Positions 44,671 to 55,332 of a stretch of 59,043 nt of DNA are shown here, piece by piece. Numbering within the stretch: position 1 is the first letter of the stretch; every line of letters starts with the position of its first letter. Location of the stretch: positions 26,904 to 85,946 of the forward strand of contig QXYU01000038.1 in NCBI GenBank assembly GCA_009886755.1, written 5' to 3'. Origin of the DNA: Flavobacteriaceae bacterium (lineage in GTDB: Bacteria; Bacteroidota; Bacteroidia; Flavobacteriales; Flavobacteriaceae). A model generated the notes under the pieces. The model did not search any database. It was not told where the DNA came from and saw nothing but the letters and a program-made list of their open reading frames with translations. Both the position numbers and the translations under genes were made by a program.

Positions 44671-45720
44671 TCAGAAATTACTATTAATAATACGTTGTTG
44701 TATATATAAAATCAATATAAAAAAGGAAACAAGCCCTGCCGACATTGCTATTCCTGCGAAGTAGGCAGCAATAATCCCAGTAAAAACGAACCATATAGGG
44801 AATATGACCAATCCAGCGGCAAACTTTACCGAACCATGAAATATAGGATCAGAAAAGGATTTGATGAGTCTTTTGGTGATCCAAAGAGGGAGAGCGTTGG
44901 GCAAACGAAGTAGATAAATCACAGCCTTAATAAAAGGGGCTTTTTTCTGACTTTTAACTATTTTGCTTTGAGGGGTATGCAAGAGCTGGCGAATGGTTTT
45001 AAAGGATTCTCGGGAGTCTATTTTTTGAAGCGTATCGACTTTGCTTGTGTAATCTTCGCTGTTTTCCGGAATCCATAGGCAGTCCTTCATCCCTTGAGCC
45101 AAATCGGTTCGGATTTGATTGATTAGGTGGACTTCTTTTTCGGAGTTGGATAGGTATTTTTGGATGGGAATCGCTGTGCCAAAAACAAGGTGTAGTCCTT
45201 TCCATGGTCGCTGATAATCCTGATAGTTGATCCCGACAGGAATTAAATACATAGGATTGTCAGGATATTTTTTTTGAGCATTAAAGATCAAGCGACTGGA
45301 TCCCTTGGATACTGGATACAAGAACATTTCTTTGTGATGCAGTCCTTCAGAAAACATCATCAAATTTTTTCCTTGCTTCAGAATTTCATGACATCTATCA
45401 AAGGTGGTGTCATTGTTTTTTAGGCTTGAAAATCCGTTTCGAATTCGAAATACAGGAAGCATCTGTAGGGCTTCAAAAACCCATCGATATGGAGGCACAA
45501 AAACATCGCCCCGTGTAAGGGAAAATAATTTTCCAGGGACATAAGCTCCCACAAGTATGGGGTCTAAAAAGGCGCCTTGATGGTTGGGGGAAAAAAGCAA
45601 CGCACCTTCTTTGGGTAGATTTTCTCTGCCAAAAACGCGAATATGACGGAAATAGAAAGGAGTAAAAGCTTTCAGTAAGCTTTTGATGCTGAAGTAGAAA
45701 ATAGATTTGATGTTTAGCAT
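44671..45720 (-). CDS. 1-acyl-glycerol-3-phosphate acyltransferase-family protein
   Basis: 349 residues. The acyltransferase motif NHQGAFLD (His47, Asp53) has HX5D spacing where the classic form is HX4D, and FSEGLHHKE supplies the EG motif. C-terminal membrane helices (about 285-345). It probably acylates lysophosphatidic acid or a related lipid at the inner membrane. The 141 bp downstream to the YpdA gene hold only AT-rich sequence. Confidence 0.88.
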   Translation of the reverse strand: MLNIKSIFYFSIKSLLKAFTPFYFRHIRVFGRENLPKEGALLFSPNHQGAFLDPILVGAYVPGKLFSLTRGDVFVPPYRWVFEALQMLPVFRIRNGFSSLKNNDTTFDRCHEILKQGKNLMMFSEGLHHKEMFLYPVSKGSSRLIFNAQKKYPDNPMYLIPVGINYQDYQRPWKGLHLVFGTAIPIQKYLSNSEKEVHLINQIRTDLAQGMKDCLWIPENSEDYTSKVDTLQKIDSRESFKTIRQLLHTPQSKIVKSQKKAPFIKAVIYLLRLPNALPLWITKRLIKSFSDPIFHGSVKFAAGLVIFPIWFVFTGIIAAYFAGIAMSAGLVSFFILILYIQQRIINSNF

Positions 45721-45855
45721 AGCCCTTAAAAGTGAAGCAGTTGAGAAAGTTCCTTCAAAAACCTAAAGATAAAATACTTTTCGTGTTTAACTTTTATTAT
45801 GAAGTGTTGCAATATTCTCATATATTTAGTGAATATTTATAAAACTTCCGAAAAA

Positions 45856-48813
45856 ATGAAAAGAATTACATCACTATTGCTAATGCTGCTCTGCGCGACG
45901 ACGGCATTGGCCCAAACAATGCTTTCCGGTACGGTAGTGGATGAGAACAATCAGGCGGTTCCTGGTGTGAACATCGTCCTTTCCTCCACAGAAGGTGTTG
46001 TTACCGACTTTGATGGAAACTTCCAGGTTGAGACGACTCAATCATTACCCATAATGTTGGAAATTTCTGCTGTAGGCTTTGCTTCACAGCAACTTAGTGT
46101 TTCCGACGCAGGAGCTTCGATCAACATTACTTTGATGGAACAAGCCAGCCAATTAGATGAAATTATTATTGCGGCTTCCAGAACCCCAGAAAGAATTGCA
46201 GAATCGCCTGTTTCTGTAGAGCGTTTGAGTTTGAAAGATATTCGAAATACAACCTCTCCAGACTTTTATAACTCTTTAGAAAACCTAAAAGGAGTGGATG
46301 TCAATTATTCTGCTATAGGTTTTCCTTCTGTAAACACACGTGGTTTTGCTTCTTTTGCCAATACTCGATTTTTGCAGTTGGTAGATGGAATGGATAATGC
46401 AGCACCAGGACTAAACTTTTCAGTAGGAAACTTACTTGGGTTGAATCAACTAGATGTTGAGTCCTTGGAGTTACTTCCTGGAGCCTCTTCTGCTTTGTAT
46501 GGAGCCAATGCCTTTAACGGTATTTTGTTTATGCGAAGTAAAAACCCATTTGACAGTGAAGGAGTTTCTGCCTATGCCAAAACGGGAATTAACTCATCTT
46601 CCAATAACGGAGACAATACCTACTACGATGTTGCGGTTCGTGCTGCTCTTAAACTGAGTGATAAGTTTGCTTTGAAGTTTAATGTTTCCCATTACCAAGG
46701 CAAAGAATGGTCAGCTTCTGATGATCGAATGTATATTGATGCAGGAGCTGGAAAAGCCGATACTCGAATCGATAGAACAGGGAATGAAACCGTTTTTGAT
46801 GCGGCTAATGTCTATGGAGACGAAATTGCGCTCAACTTTGACTACCAAGCAATAGCAAAAGGAACTCAGGCTGTTAGAGACGCTATAGGAACTCAATATG
46901 CTGCGGGGGCTGCTTTACAAGGACTTGTACCGGCTGGCACTCCATATAACTTAATACCTGGTTCTGGTGCATTTATAGATGGAGCAATTGATGCTTCAGC
47001 TCTTGACAGCAATGTTACTGTAGGGATGGATGGTTATACGGAACAACAGTTGTATAATGGCGATGCTACTTCAACTAAATTTGACGTTGCATTGCATTAT
47101 AAACTCAGTGATACCACAGAGGCCATTTTTGTTTCCAAAGTAGGGATGGGGAACTCTATCTACCAAGGTGCGAGTCGCTATATTCTAAAAGATTTCATGA
47201 TGCAGCAGCATAAATTGGAGATCCGGGGAGACAATTTCTTCGTACGTGGATATACTACCATCGAAGATTCTGGAAATGCTTATGACGCCGTTGCTACAGG
47301 TTTGGCTATCAATACTGTTCAAGCCCCTCAGTGGTTTGGAACTTATGGAGGAGCTTATATAAATTCTGTTTTAGGTGGCGCAACAAGCCCTGAGGCACAC
47401 ACAGCAGCTAGACAAGCAGCCAATTCTGGTCTTGCTCAAGTTGGTTCTGCTGAGTTCGAAAATCTGTTTAATACCATCATTACTACTCCCTTGTATGAAG
47501 GATCTAAGTTTACAGATAAAACAAGTTTGATGCATTTTGATGGAAACTATAACTTTAAGGATAAAATCAGTTTTGCTGAAATCCAAGTGGGCGGTTCTTA
47601 TCGGTCTTACAGCTTGAATTCTGACGGAAGTATTTTTACAGATCGTGGTAGCACAATCGATTATTCTGAGTACGGATTGTATGTGCAGGCACAACGTAAA
47701 TTTGGAGAAAAACTCAAGTTTACAGGATCCCTACGTTACGATGGTGCTCAAAACTATGAAGCAAATTATTCGCCAAGAGCCTCTTTTGTTTGGACGCCAG
47801 ACGCAGCGCGCAAACACAACTTCCGAGTTTCCTACCAAACAGGATTCCGTTATCCTACAACTCAAAACCAATATATCGGTCTAGAAACACCTATTGGAAT
47901 TCTATTAGGATCCGCGAGTGATAACTACGGAAGATATGAGACAACGGCTAGAGAAAACAATATTTCCTCAGCACTTCAAGCCGCTTTCCCAACACTAGGA
48001 GTGACCAACTATGCTACCTTAACAGGAAATAACATTAAAGACAACTCTTGGACATTTGAATCTGTAACAAAGTTTTCGCAAACACAAAACCCTGCCGATC
48101 TTGTCAAGGCGAATGTCGCAAATGTTAGCCCGGAAAAGATTACAGCCTACGAGTTTGGATATAGAGGCCAGCTAGGCAAGGTCTTTATTGATGCTAGTTA
48201 TTATATGAATGATTATGAAGATTTTATTTCAGGAGCAACAGTAGTTACACCTCACTATGGAGATGTAAATTTCACAGAACAGATACCTAATGCTGTTTTA
48301 ACGGGACAAGCCGTACCTGGAGGAACCCCTGCCAGTGTAATAGCACTCGCATCATCAGATTTTACAGGAACTTCTATAACAACAAACACAGATGCCGATG
48401 TAAAATCTAGTGGGTTTAATTTTGGACTCAATACAGTTCTATCTGGATTTGATCTTGGCCTAAGTTACACCTACGCTAAGTTTGATTTTGATCAAAGTGA
48501 AGATCCTGACTTTGAAGCTGGGTTCAATACTCCTGAGAACACCTTTAAATTTTCATTAGGGAAAGAGAACTTATTCAAAAACATAGGATTTGGAATTAAC
48601 TTCAGACATTATGATTCTTACTTGTGGGAGTCGACATTCTACGATGGAATTATCCCTGCAAGAGATTTGTTAGATGCTCAGATCACGTATAATCTTAATA
48701 ATCTTTCGATTAAGCTTGGAGGATCAAACCTAACCAATAACGAGTATGTTTCATCTCCTGGATCAGGTCTTATAGGGACTACCTATTACATTGGATTGAC
48801 TTTTCAACCCTAA
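45856..48813 (+). CDS. TonB-dependent receptor with carboxypeptidase-regulatory-like domain
   Basis: 985 residues from ATG 45856 (MKRITSLLLMLLCATTALAQ, a good signal; the frame opens earlier at 45799). A regulatory-like domain (LSGTVVDENNQAVPGVNIVLS, about 22-105), a plug (about 115-230, TRGFASFANTRFLQLVDG) and a 22-strand-type barrel ending GTTYYIGLTFQP. No SusD-like gene follows, so it is not a typical SusC pair. Substrate unknown. It ends in a strong terminator. Confidence 0.9.
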   Translation: MKRITSLLLMLLCATTALAQTMLSGTVVDENNQAVPGVNIVLSSTEGVVTDFDGNFQVETTQSLPIMLEISAVGFASQQLSVSDAGASINITLMEQASQLDEIIIAASRTPERIAESPVSVERLSLKDIRNTTSPDFYNSLENLKGVDVNYSAIGFPSVNTRGFASFANTRFLQLVDGMDNAAPGLNFSVGNLLGLNQLDVESLELLPGASSALYGANAFNGILFMRSKNPFDSEGVSAYAKTGINSSSNNGDNTYYDVAVRAALKLSDKFALKFNVSHYQGKEWSASDDRMYIDAGAGKADTRIDRTGNETVFDAANVYGDEIALNFDYQAIAKGTQAVRDAIGTQYAAGAALQGLVPAGTPYNLIPGSGAFIDGAIDASALDSNVTVGMDGYTEQQLYNGDATSTKFDVALHYKLSDTTEAIFVSKVGMGNSIYQGASRYILKDFMMQQHKLEIRGDNFFVRGYTTIEDSGNAYDAVATGLAINTVQAPQWFGTYGGAYINSVLGGATSPEAHTAARQAANSGLAQVGSAEFENLFNTIITTPLYEGSKFTDKTSLMHFDGNYNFKDKISFAEIQVGGSYRSYSLNSDGSIFTDRGSTIDYSEYGLYVQAQRKFGEKLKFTGSLRYDGAQNYEANYSPRASFVWTPDAARKHNFRVSYQTGFRYPTTQNQYIGLETPIGILLGSASDNYGRYETTARENNISSALQAAFPTLGVTNYATLTGNNIKDNSWTFESVTKFSQTQNPADLVKANVANVSPEKITAYEFGYRGQLGKVFIDASYYMNDYEDFISGATVVTPHYGDVNFTEQIPNAVLTGQAVPGGTPASVIALASSDFTGTSITTNTDADVKSSGFNFGLNTVLSGFDLGLSYTYAKFDFDQSEDPDFEAGFNTPENTFKFSLGKENLFKNIGFGINFRHYDSYLWESTFYDGIIPARDLLDAQITYNLNNLSIKLGGSNLTNNEYVSSPGSGLIGTTYYIGLTFQP

Positions 48814-48832
48814 GTAAGGGATACCAAATTGC

Positions 48833-48858
48833 AAAGGGGGCTTTTGGCCCCCTTTTTT
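48833..48858 (+). terminator. Intrinsic terminator after the TonB receptor
   Basis: AAAGGGGGC-TTTT-GGCCCCCTTTTTT: a long GC stem with a T run on the plus strand, 20 nt after the stop codon. It insulates atpD from the receptor. Confidence 0.88.
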
Positions 48859-48879
48859 ATTGAAAAAAAACCTAAAAAA

Positions 48880-48914
48880 TTGATGGCGTATCTCTGCCGT
48901 ACCTAGTATATTTG
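48880..48914 (+). promoter_or_regulatory. Promoter of atpD-atpC
   Basis: TATATTTG (48907-48914) matches TAnnTTTG, with TTG at 48880-48882 (24-nt spacer, slightly long). It is 28 nt upstream of the atpD ATG, in a region freshly terminated by the upstream hairpin. Supports an atpDC unit with its own promoter. Confidence 0.5.
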
Positions 48915-48924
48915 CACAGCTTAA

Positions 48925-50453
<1,529 letters not shown>

Positions 50454-50454
<1 letters not shown>

Positions 50455-50732
50455 TGTATTTAGAAATTATTTCCCCCGAAGCAACCCTTTTTCAAGGGGA
50501 GGTGAACTCGGTTAGCTTACCCGGCACCAAAGGAAGCTTTCAATTGTTAGAAAATCACGCTCCAATTGTTTCAACCCTACAAGCAGGTACGGTTGTCATC
50601 AAGGGATCTATTGACATAGCAGAAGAAGCCCAGTCTTTTTTCGCCTCAATAACCAAAAGCGAATTGCACTTTGAGTTGCAATCTGGAACCGTTGAGATGA
50701 AAGAAAACAAAGTTATTTTGTTAAGCGACTAG
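50454..50732 (+). CDS. atpC: F-type ATP synthase epsilon subunit
   Basis: 92 residues covering only the N-terminal beta-sandwich (MYLEIISPEATLFQGEVNSVSLPG). The C-terminal two-helix inhibitory domain of longer epsilon subunits is missing, as in other Bacteroidota. It couples F1 to the c-ring. Translationally coupled to atpD by a 1-nt overlap. Confidence 0.94.
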
Positions 50733-50779
50733 GCTTAACAGGCCTTATTCAAATTTTTAATCCCCCAAATTTCATAAAA

Positions 50780-52603
50780 ATGAAAACTATTAAGGTAGCT
50801 TTTTTGTGCCTATTTGTTGGAGGTATTGCTCAATCACAAACCCCTCAAGATTCTTTATCTAAGACCCAGTTGGACGAAGTAGTTCTTACATCGGCTCGTA
50901 TCGACCAAGCACTGTCCAAAAATGCTCGATTTATTCAGACCATTTCTCAAGTAGAAATCAGCCAATCACCAGCGCAAAACCTAGCGGAACTTTTACAGCA
51001 AGTAGCAGGAGTTGATATTCGTCGACGTGGCGTTGCTGGGATGCAAGCGGACTTGTTTATTAGAGGTGGCGGTTTTGATCAAACCCTTTTATTAGTGGAT
51101 GGGATCAAGCTGGAAGATGCGCAAACGGGCCATCACTTGCTCAATTTTGCTCCACCGTTGGAAACGATTGAACGGATCGAAATTTACAAAGGTCCGGCCG
51201 CTCGGGTCTTTGGGCAAAACGCTTTTACTGGAGCCATCAATATTGTTACCAAAACCCCACACGAAACACAGGGAAATATAGGGACCTCAGCAGGTTCTTA
51301 TAAACAACGAAATGTGGAAACAACATTTCAAACCCAAGGTAAAAAAACAGGATTGATGGCGCACTACAGCCGGAATAGTTCGGAGGGGTATCGCTACAAC
51401 ACAGATTTTAAAAGCAATCAAGTGTTCCTCAAAGGAGAACTAAAAACAGCGGTAATGCCATTGCGATTACTAGCGAGTTTTAGTGATCGTAAATTTGGAG
51501 CCAATGGCTTTTATGCCTTGCCCAGCTATGAGGAGCAATACGAAGAAACCCAAGCCAGTCTGTTAGCCTTAACATCTCAGTTTGCTTCTGGTGAGTGGAC
51601 TTTTAAGCCCAAGATTTATTGGCGAAGAGGTCAAGATATGTATTTATTCCTTCGGGAAGAGCCTTCTTTTTATCGGAATTTACATATCACCCACAAAACA
51701 GGAATTGCTTTGGATGTATCTAAAACATCCGATTGGGGGATTAGTGGAATGGGAATTGATGTTGCCCGAACAACAATTTCGAGTAACAACTTGGGCGATC
51801 ACGATCGTCTGATTACTACTTTTTTTGCCGAACACCAGTTTTTTTTCGGGGACGATAAATGGGAACTAACTCCTGGAATTGCGATCAGTCAATATTCGGA
51901 CTTTGACGCCTTCTTTTTTCCGGGTATAGATGTAGGCTACGCGGTTTCGAACCGCTTCGGTGTTTTTGCCAATGCAGGAGCTACGTATCGGGTTCCTACT
52001 TTCACCGATTTGTATTACAGTGACCCAACCACCCTTGGAAATGAAAACTTGGAAGTAGAGGAAGCAATTACCGAAGAAGTTGGCTTTCGTTGGATTCAGG
52101 CAAATTTTCAAATGAGTACTGCTGTTTTTTACCGCAGTGCAAATAACCTCATTGATTATATCCGTTCCTCAGAGGAAGCTCCTTTTCAGGCGACCAATAT
52201 ACGAACCGTTAATACACTCGGATTGGATTGGGAAGCCAAAGGCGTGTTTTTTTGGAAACAGCAGCCCCACCGAATTAATTTAGGCTATACCTATCTTAAG
52301 GATGATTTAAAATCGTTACCCGGAACAGATTCCCGTTATCAGATCAATTCGCTCAAACACCACCTTACGTTCAACTATCAAGCGCAATGGACAAAGACAT
52401 TATCTACTGCTGTTAGTTATAAATATGCACAACGTCAGACGCAAACGCCATACACTGTTGTTGACGTTGGTTTGCAGTGGCAATTAGGAGCCTTTCAGCT
52501 AGAAGCAGCTTTCAACAATATTTTTAATACTCGATATACAGAAACGAATTTAGTTCCCATGCCTTTGGGCAATGGACTATTTGGCGTCCGTTTCACTTTC
52601 TAA
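50780..52603 (+). CDS. TonB-dependent receptor, BtuB-like
   Basis: 607 residues. Signal MKTIKVAFLCLFVGGIAQSQ, TonB-box-like LDEVVLTSAR (about 31-40), plug with DLFIRGGGFDQTLLLVDGIK and RIEIYKGPAARVFGQNAFTGAINIVTK, then a 22-strand-type barrel. Size and plug are close to cobalamin receptors, but no cobalamin riboswitch or transport gene is nearby, so the substrate is open. The 3' end overlaps convergent recX by 27 nt. Confidence 0.87.
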   Translation: MKTIKVAFLCLFVGGIAQSQTPQDSLSKTQLDEVVLTSARIDQALSKNARFIQTISQVEISQSPAQNLAELLQQVAGVDIRRRGVAGMQADLFIRGGGFDQTLLLVDGIKLEDAQTGHHLLNFAPPLETIERIEIYKGPAARVFGQNAFTGAINIVTKTPHETQGNIGTSAGSYKQRNVETTFQTQGKKTGLMAHYSRNSSEGYRYNTDFKSNQVFLKGELKTAVMPLRLLASFSDRKFGANGFYALPSYEEQYEETQASLLALTSQFASGEWTFKPKIYWRRGQDMYLFLREEPSFYRNLHITHKTGIALDVSKTSDWGISGMGIDVARTTISSNNLGDHDRLITTFFAEHQFFFGDDKWELTPGIAISQYSDFDAFFFPGIDVGYAVSNRFGVFANAGATYRVPTFTDLYYSDPTTLGNENLEVEEAITEEVGFRWIQANFQMSTAVFYRSANNLIDYIRSSEEAPFQATNIRTVNTLGLDWEAKGVFFWKQQPHRINLGYTYLKDDLKSLPGTDSRYQINSLKHHLTFNYQAQWTKTLSTAVSYKYAQRQTQTPYTVVDVGLQWQLGAFQLEAAFNNIFNTRYTETNLVPMPLGNGLFGVRFTF

Positions 52604-53062
52604 GCGATTGAGACAGTCAAAGATGTGTTCGGTTTCCCATCCTCGGTATTTGAGAGCGGTATAAACCTTCTTTTTACGAAGAGATAGGGGTTTGTTGATA
52701 TGGGTTTCCCAGAATTTTTGTGCAAGGCTTTCCAGTGTTTCCAAGTATTCCGTAGGGTCAATTTCTAGAAGGCCTAATCGGATGTTATAAGGGGAAATTT
52801 GTTTGAATTTAAGTTCCCGCTCAATACGTTCTTTACCCCACTTCTTTATACGGAACTTTCCCCGGGTGAAGCTTTGGGCAAAACGACTTTCGTTGAGATA
52901 GTTTTGGGTAATCAGATGTCCGATGATTTGGTCTCTAGCGGCAGGAATCATTCCATAGCTTTTGAGCTTGGCATTGACCTCTTGGTGGCATCGCTCCTGA
53001 TAGGCGCAGTAGTGCTCTAATTTTTTTTGAGCTTCGGTAATAGTTAAACCTTCCGTTGGCAT
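52577..53062 (-). CDS. recX: Regulatory protein RecX
   Basis: 161 residues, three helix repeats typical of RecX (KLEHYCAYQERCHQEVNAKL, KFRIKKWGKERIERELKF, the final KVYTALKYRGWETEHIFDCL). It inhibits RecA filaments. Terminated rng transcription lies just upstream, so it has its own start. It converges with the BtuB-like receptor. Confidence 0.9.
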   Translation of the reverse strand: MPTEGLTITEAQKKLEHYCAYQERCHQEVNAKLKSYGMIPAARDQIIGHLITQNYLNESRFAQSFTRGKFRIKKWGKERIERELKFKQISPYNIRLGLLEIDPTEYLETLESLAQKFWETHINKPLSLRKKKVYTALKYRGWETEHIFDCLNRLESETDAK

Positions 53063-53076
53063 GGGATAAAAATAAA

Positions 53077-53106
53077 AAAACCGCCCTACATCAGTAGGGC
53101 GGTTTT
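53077..53106 (-). terminator. Intrinsic terminator after rng, ahead of recX
   Basis: AAAACCGCCCTAC-ATCA-GTAGGGCGGTTTT: a 13-bp stem with T run on the minus strand (and symmetric on the plus). It ends the rng transcript before recX starts. Confidence 0.88.
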
Positions 53107-53108
53107 AT

Positions 53109-54662
53109 TTAATTCCTAAGTCGTTTTCCCGAATTGTTGAGAAAACGAAAATCTAAATACAAGTAAGCATTTCTGGGTACGACACGTACCCATTTTTTGT
53201 GTTCTAACCACCATTTGAATCGGATGGATGGAAATCCTTTGGTGAGATAAGCAGCGATAAAAGGGTGCAAATGCAAATGAATGCTTTGTCCTTTGTTGTG
53301 CTTATACTTAACAACTTTGTTAAGCTCTGCGTTGATTTTGTCGATTAGAACAATGGGCGCTTCTACCTCACCATTTTGGTTTGGATTGCGCTCTTTGGTT
53401 TTAATATTCATTTCCGGACGAACCCGTTGTCGGGTAATCTGGATCAGACCAAACTTGCTCGGAGGCAATATTTTGTGTTTGGTTCGGTCTTCTTTCATCT
53501 CATCACGGAGGTGTTCAAACAATTTGCGTCTGTTTTCCCCAGAGTTGAGATCAATAAAATCGACCACAATGATTCCGCCCATGTCTCGGAGTCGTAGCTG
53601 CCGTGCAATTTCAGAGGCAGCAATCATGTTGACTTCCAAAGCGGTGTCTTCTTGTGATCGCGATTTGTTGGATCGGTTTCCGCTGTTGACATCGATTACG
53701 TGAAGGGCTTCGGTATGTTCAATGACCAAATAGGCTCCTTTTTGCATGGAAACCGTTTGGCCAAAGGCTGTTTTGATCTGACGATCTACACCATATTTTT
53801 CAAAAATGGGCAGTTGGTCTTTGTACAGCTTGACAATACTCTGTTTTTTTGGGGCAATGGCCGCCAAATAGTCCTTCACTTCTTCATGCAGTTGTGGGTC
53901 ATCAGTATAAATGCCTTTGAAACTATCATCGAAAACATCTCGCAAGATGGAGGAAGATCGGTTGATCTCGCTCAGTACCTTGGTAGGGTGTTTGTCGATG
54001 CGTGGCAATTGTTGGCATAAATTTTTCCAACGTTTTAAGAGCCCTTGCAAGTCGGCGTCGAGTTCAGCTACTTTTTGCCCTTCGGCTACGGTGCGGATAA
54101 TAATACCAAACCCTTTAGGGCGGATACTCTGCACCAAGCGTTTGAGTCGGCTTTTTTCAGCGCGGTCTTCTATTTTTTGCGAAATAGAGACGCGGTCGGA
54201 AAAAGGCATAACCACCATAAAACGGCCGGCTAACGATATTTCTGAACTTAAGCGCGGCCCTTTGGTTGAGATCGGTTCTTTCACTACCTGAACCAATAGG
54301 GTTTGCTGACTTTTAACTGCAGATTCAATATTCCCGTCTTTGGGAATATCTTCTTCGAAGCGGAAATTTTTTAGAAAATAGTCTTTTTGCTTACCTGTAC
54401 TTATTTGTTTTAAAAATTTTATCATAGAAGGGAATCGTGGGCCGAGATCGTGATAGTGTAGAAAACCATCTTTTTCGTGACCTACGTTGACAAAGGCTGC
54501 ATTGAGCCCTGCCATAGATTTTCTGGCTTTGGCAACATAAATGTCGCCAACAGAAAATTTATTGTTTTCCACTTCTTTGTTAAGCTCAATTAACTTTCCA
54601 TCCTTGAGCAAAGCAAAATCAACAGCAGAGGAATTCGATCGGATAATCAGTTCTTTATTCAC
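53109..54662 (-). CDS. rng: Ribonuclease G/E
   Basis: 517 residues. An S1 domain follows the start (FSVGDIYVAKARKSMAGLNAAFVNVG), then the catalytic DNase I-like region with the metal Asp in VDFIDLNSGENRR. A basic C-terminus follows, but no long degradosome arm. It cleaves AU-rich single-stranded RNA in mRNA decay and rRNA processing. Two inverted repeats lie in the leader region (54678-54695 and 54713-54726), a plausible site of autoregulation. Confidence 0.93.
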   Translation of the reverse strand: MNKELIIRSNSSAVDFALLKDGKLIELNKEVENNKFSVGDIYVAKARKSMAGLNAAFVNVGHEKDGFLHYHDLGPRFPSMIKFLKQISTGKQKDYFLKNFRFEEDIPKDGNIESAVKSQQTLLVQVVKEPISTKGPRLSSEISLAGRFMVVMPFSDRVSISQKIEDRAEKSRLKRLVQSIRPKGFGIIIRTVAEGQKVAELDADLQGLLKRWKNLCQQLPRIDKHPTKVLSEINRSSSILRDVFDDSFKGIYTDDPQLHEEVKDYLAAIAPKKQSIVKLYKDQLPIFEKYGVDRQIKTAFGQTVSMQKGAYLVIEHTEALHVIDVNSGNRSNKSRSQEDTALEVNMIAASEIARQLRLRDMGGIIVVDFIDLNSGENRRKLFEHLRDEMKEDRTKHKILPPSKFGLIQITRQRVRPEMNIKTKERNPNQNGEVEAPIVLIDKINAELNKVVKYKHNKGQSIHLHLHPFIAAYLTKGFPSIRFKWWLEHKKWVRVVPRNAYLYLDFRFLNNSGKRLRN

Positions 54663-54677
54663 TCTGAACTAGTTTGT

Positions 54678-54726
54678 ATTGTCCCAGGGGACAATGATTA
54701 AACAATAAATATCAGGTTATTACCTG
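54678..54726 (-). promoter_or_regulatory. Two inverted repeats in the rng leader region
   Basis: ATTGTCC-CAGG-GGACAAT (54678-54695, 7-bp stem) begins 16 nt upstream of the rng ATG; CAGGT-TATT-ACCTG (54713-54726) lies further upstream. On the plus strand the second is followed by TTGTTTTTTTT. Together they would make two hairpins in a minus-strand leader, the kind of structure RNase E can use to cut its own message. Confidence 0.4.
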
Positions 54727-54786
54727 TTGTTTTTTTTCAAAAACAATTTCAATGAACGTGGGAGATTTTTAAGTGTGCCCTACACA

Positions 54787-54876
54787 CTATTTCTTTTTGT
54801 GGCGATTCGCTCTTCTGCGCTTTTTACGCTTGTGCGTCGCTACCTTGTGTCTTTTGCGTTTTTTACCACTAGGCAT
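54787..54876 (-). CDS. 29-residue highly basic protein
   Basis: ATG 54876 to TAG 54787-54789. It begins MPSGKKRKRHK and consists of about 60 percent Lys/Arg/His, with no acidic residue. It lies between HU and rng on the same strand. Such tiny arginine/lysine-rich proteins in Bacteroidota are usually ribosome-associated, and the composition resembles ribosomal proteins like bTHX or bL36-sized subunits without matching them. I do not recognise its family with certainty. No SD; 32 nt separate it from HU. Confidence 0.75.
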   Translation of the reverse strand: MPSGKKRKRHKVATHKRKKRRRANRHKKK

Positions 54877-54908
54877 ATGTTGCTAAATTAAATTGGACAA
54901 TATTTTTT

Positions 54909-55199
54909 TTAAGCTACGGGTACTTTGGATTTGACTCCTTGTACAAATACTTTCGCAGGCTTGAAGGCAGGAATATTGTGAGCAGGGATTTGAACTGCCA
55001 CGTTTTTGGAAATATTCCGACCGGTTTTTTCGGCGCGTGTTTTAATAATAAAACTACCAAAGCCTCTCAGGTAAACATTCTCGCCGTTTTCCAAAGAACC
55101 TTTGACTTCACTCATAAATTTTTCAACAATCGCTTGCACATCGGCTTTGTCAATTCCCGACTGCTCTGATATGTTGGATACGATATCTGCTTTTGTCAT
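54909..55199 (-). CDS. hup: HU-family DNA-binding protein
   Basis: 96 residues. MTKADIVSNISEQSGIDKADV and the beta-arm region VYLRGFGSFIIKTRAEKTGRN followed by IPAHNIPAFKPAKVF are standard HU/IHF features. It compacts and bends DNA. A TATATTTG -7 box (55243-55250) lies 44 nt upstream. The next gene, the 29-residue basic protein, is probably on the same transcript. Confidence 0.95.
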   Translation of the reverse strand: MTKADIVSNISEQSGIDKADVQAIVEKFMSEVKGSLENGENVYLRGFGSFIIKTRAEKTGRNISKNVAVQIPAHNIPAFKPAKVFVQGVKSKVPVA

Positions 55200-55242
55200 T
55201 TTGTGTTATTTACAGATTTAGATTATTAGATTTAAAGGCTCG

Positions 55243-55250
55243 CAAATATA
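55243..55250 (-). promoter_or_regulatory. Candidate -7 box TATATTTG for hup
   Basis: Exact TAnnTTTG on the minus strand with an AT-rich upstream region; no TTG at -33. Confidence 0.5.
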
Positions 55251-55332
55251 CACATTAAAAAATTATAAACTACTCTGAATAACCAATTTAAAAGGAGGAA
55301 TTGAGCCGCCGCTTTCTGGTATCTTTACAAAG

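Noticed and set aside
45856-48813. SusC/SusD polysaccharide-utilisation locus
   Set aside because: The receptor is followed by a terminator and atpD, with no SusD, glycoside hydrolase or regulator nearby.
50780-52603. Assignment as the cobalamin receptor BtuB proper
   Set aside because: Similarity in size and plug only; no cobalamin riboswitch in the 47-nt upstream gap and no cobalamin genes nearby.
53281-54291. Several plus-strand ORFs over RNase G/E
   Set aside because: They lie wholly within the rng coding region on the opposite strand, with unusual composition and no promoters.
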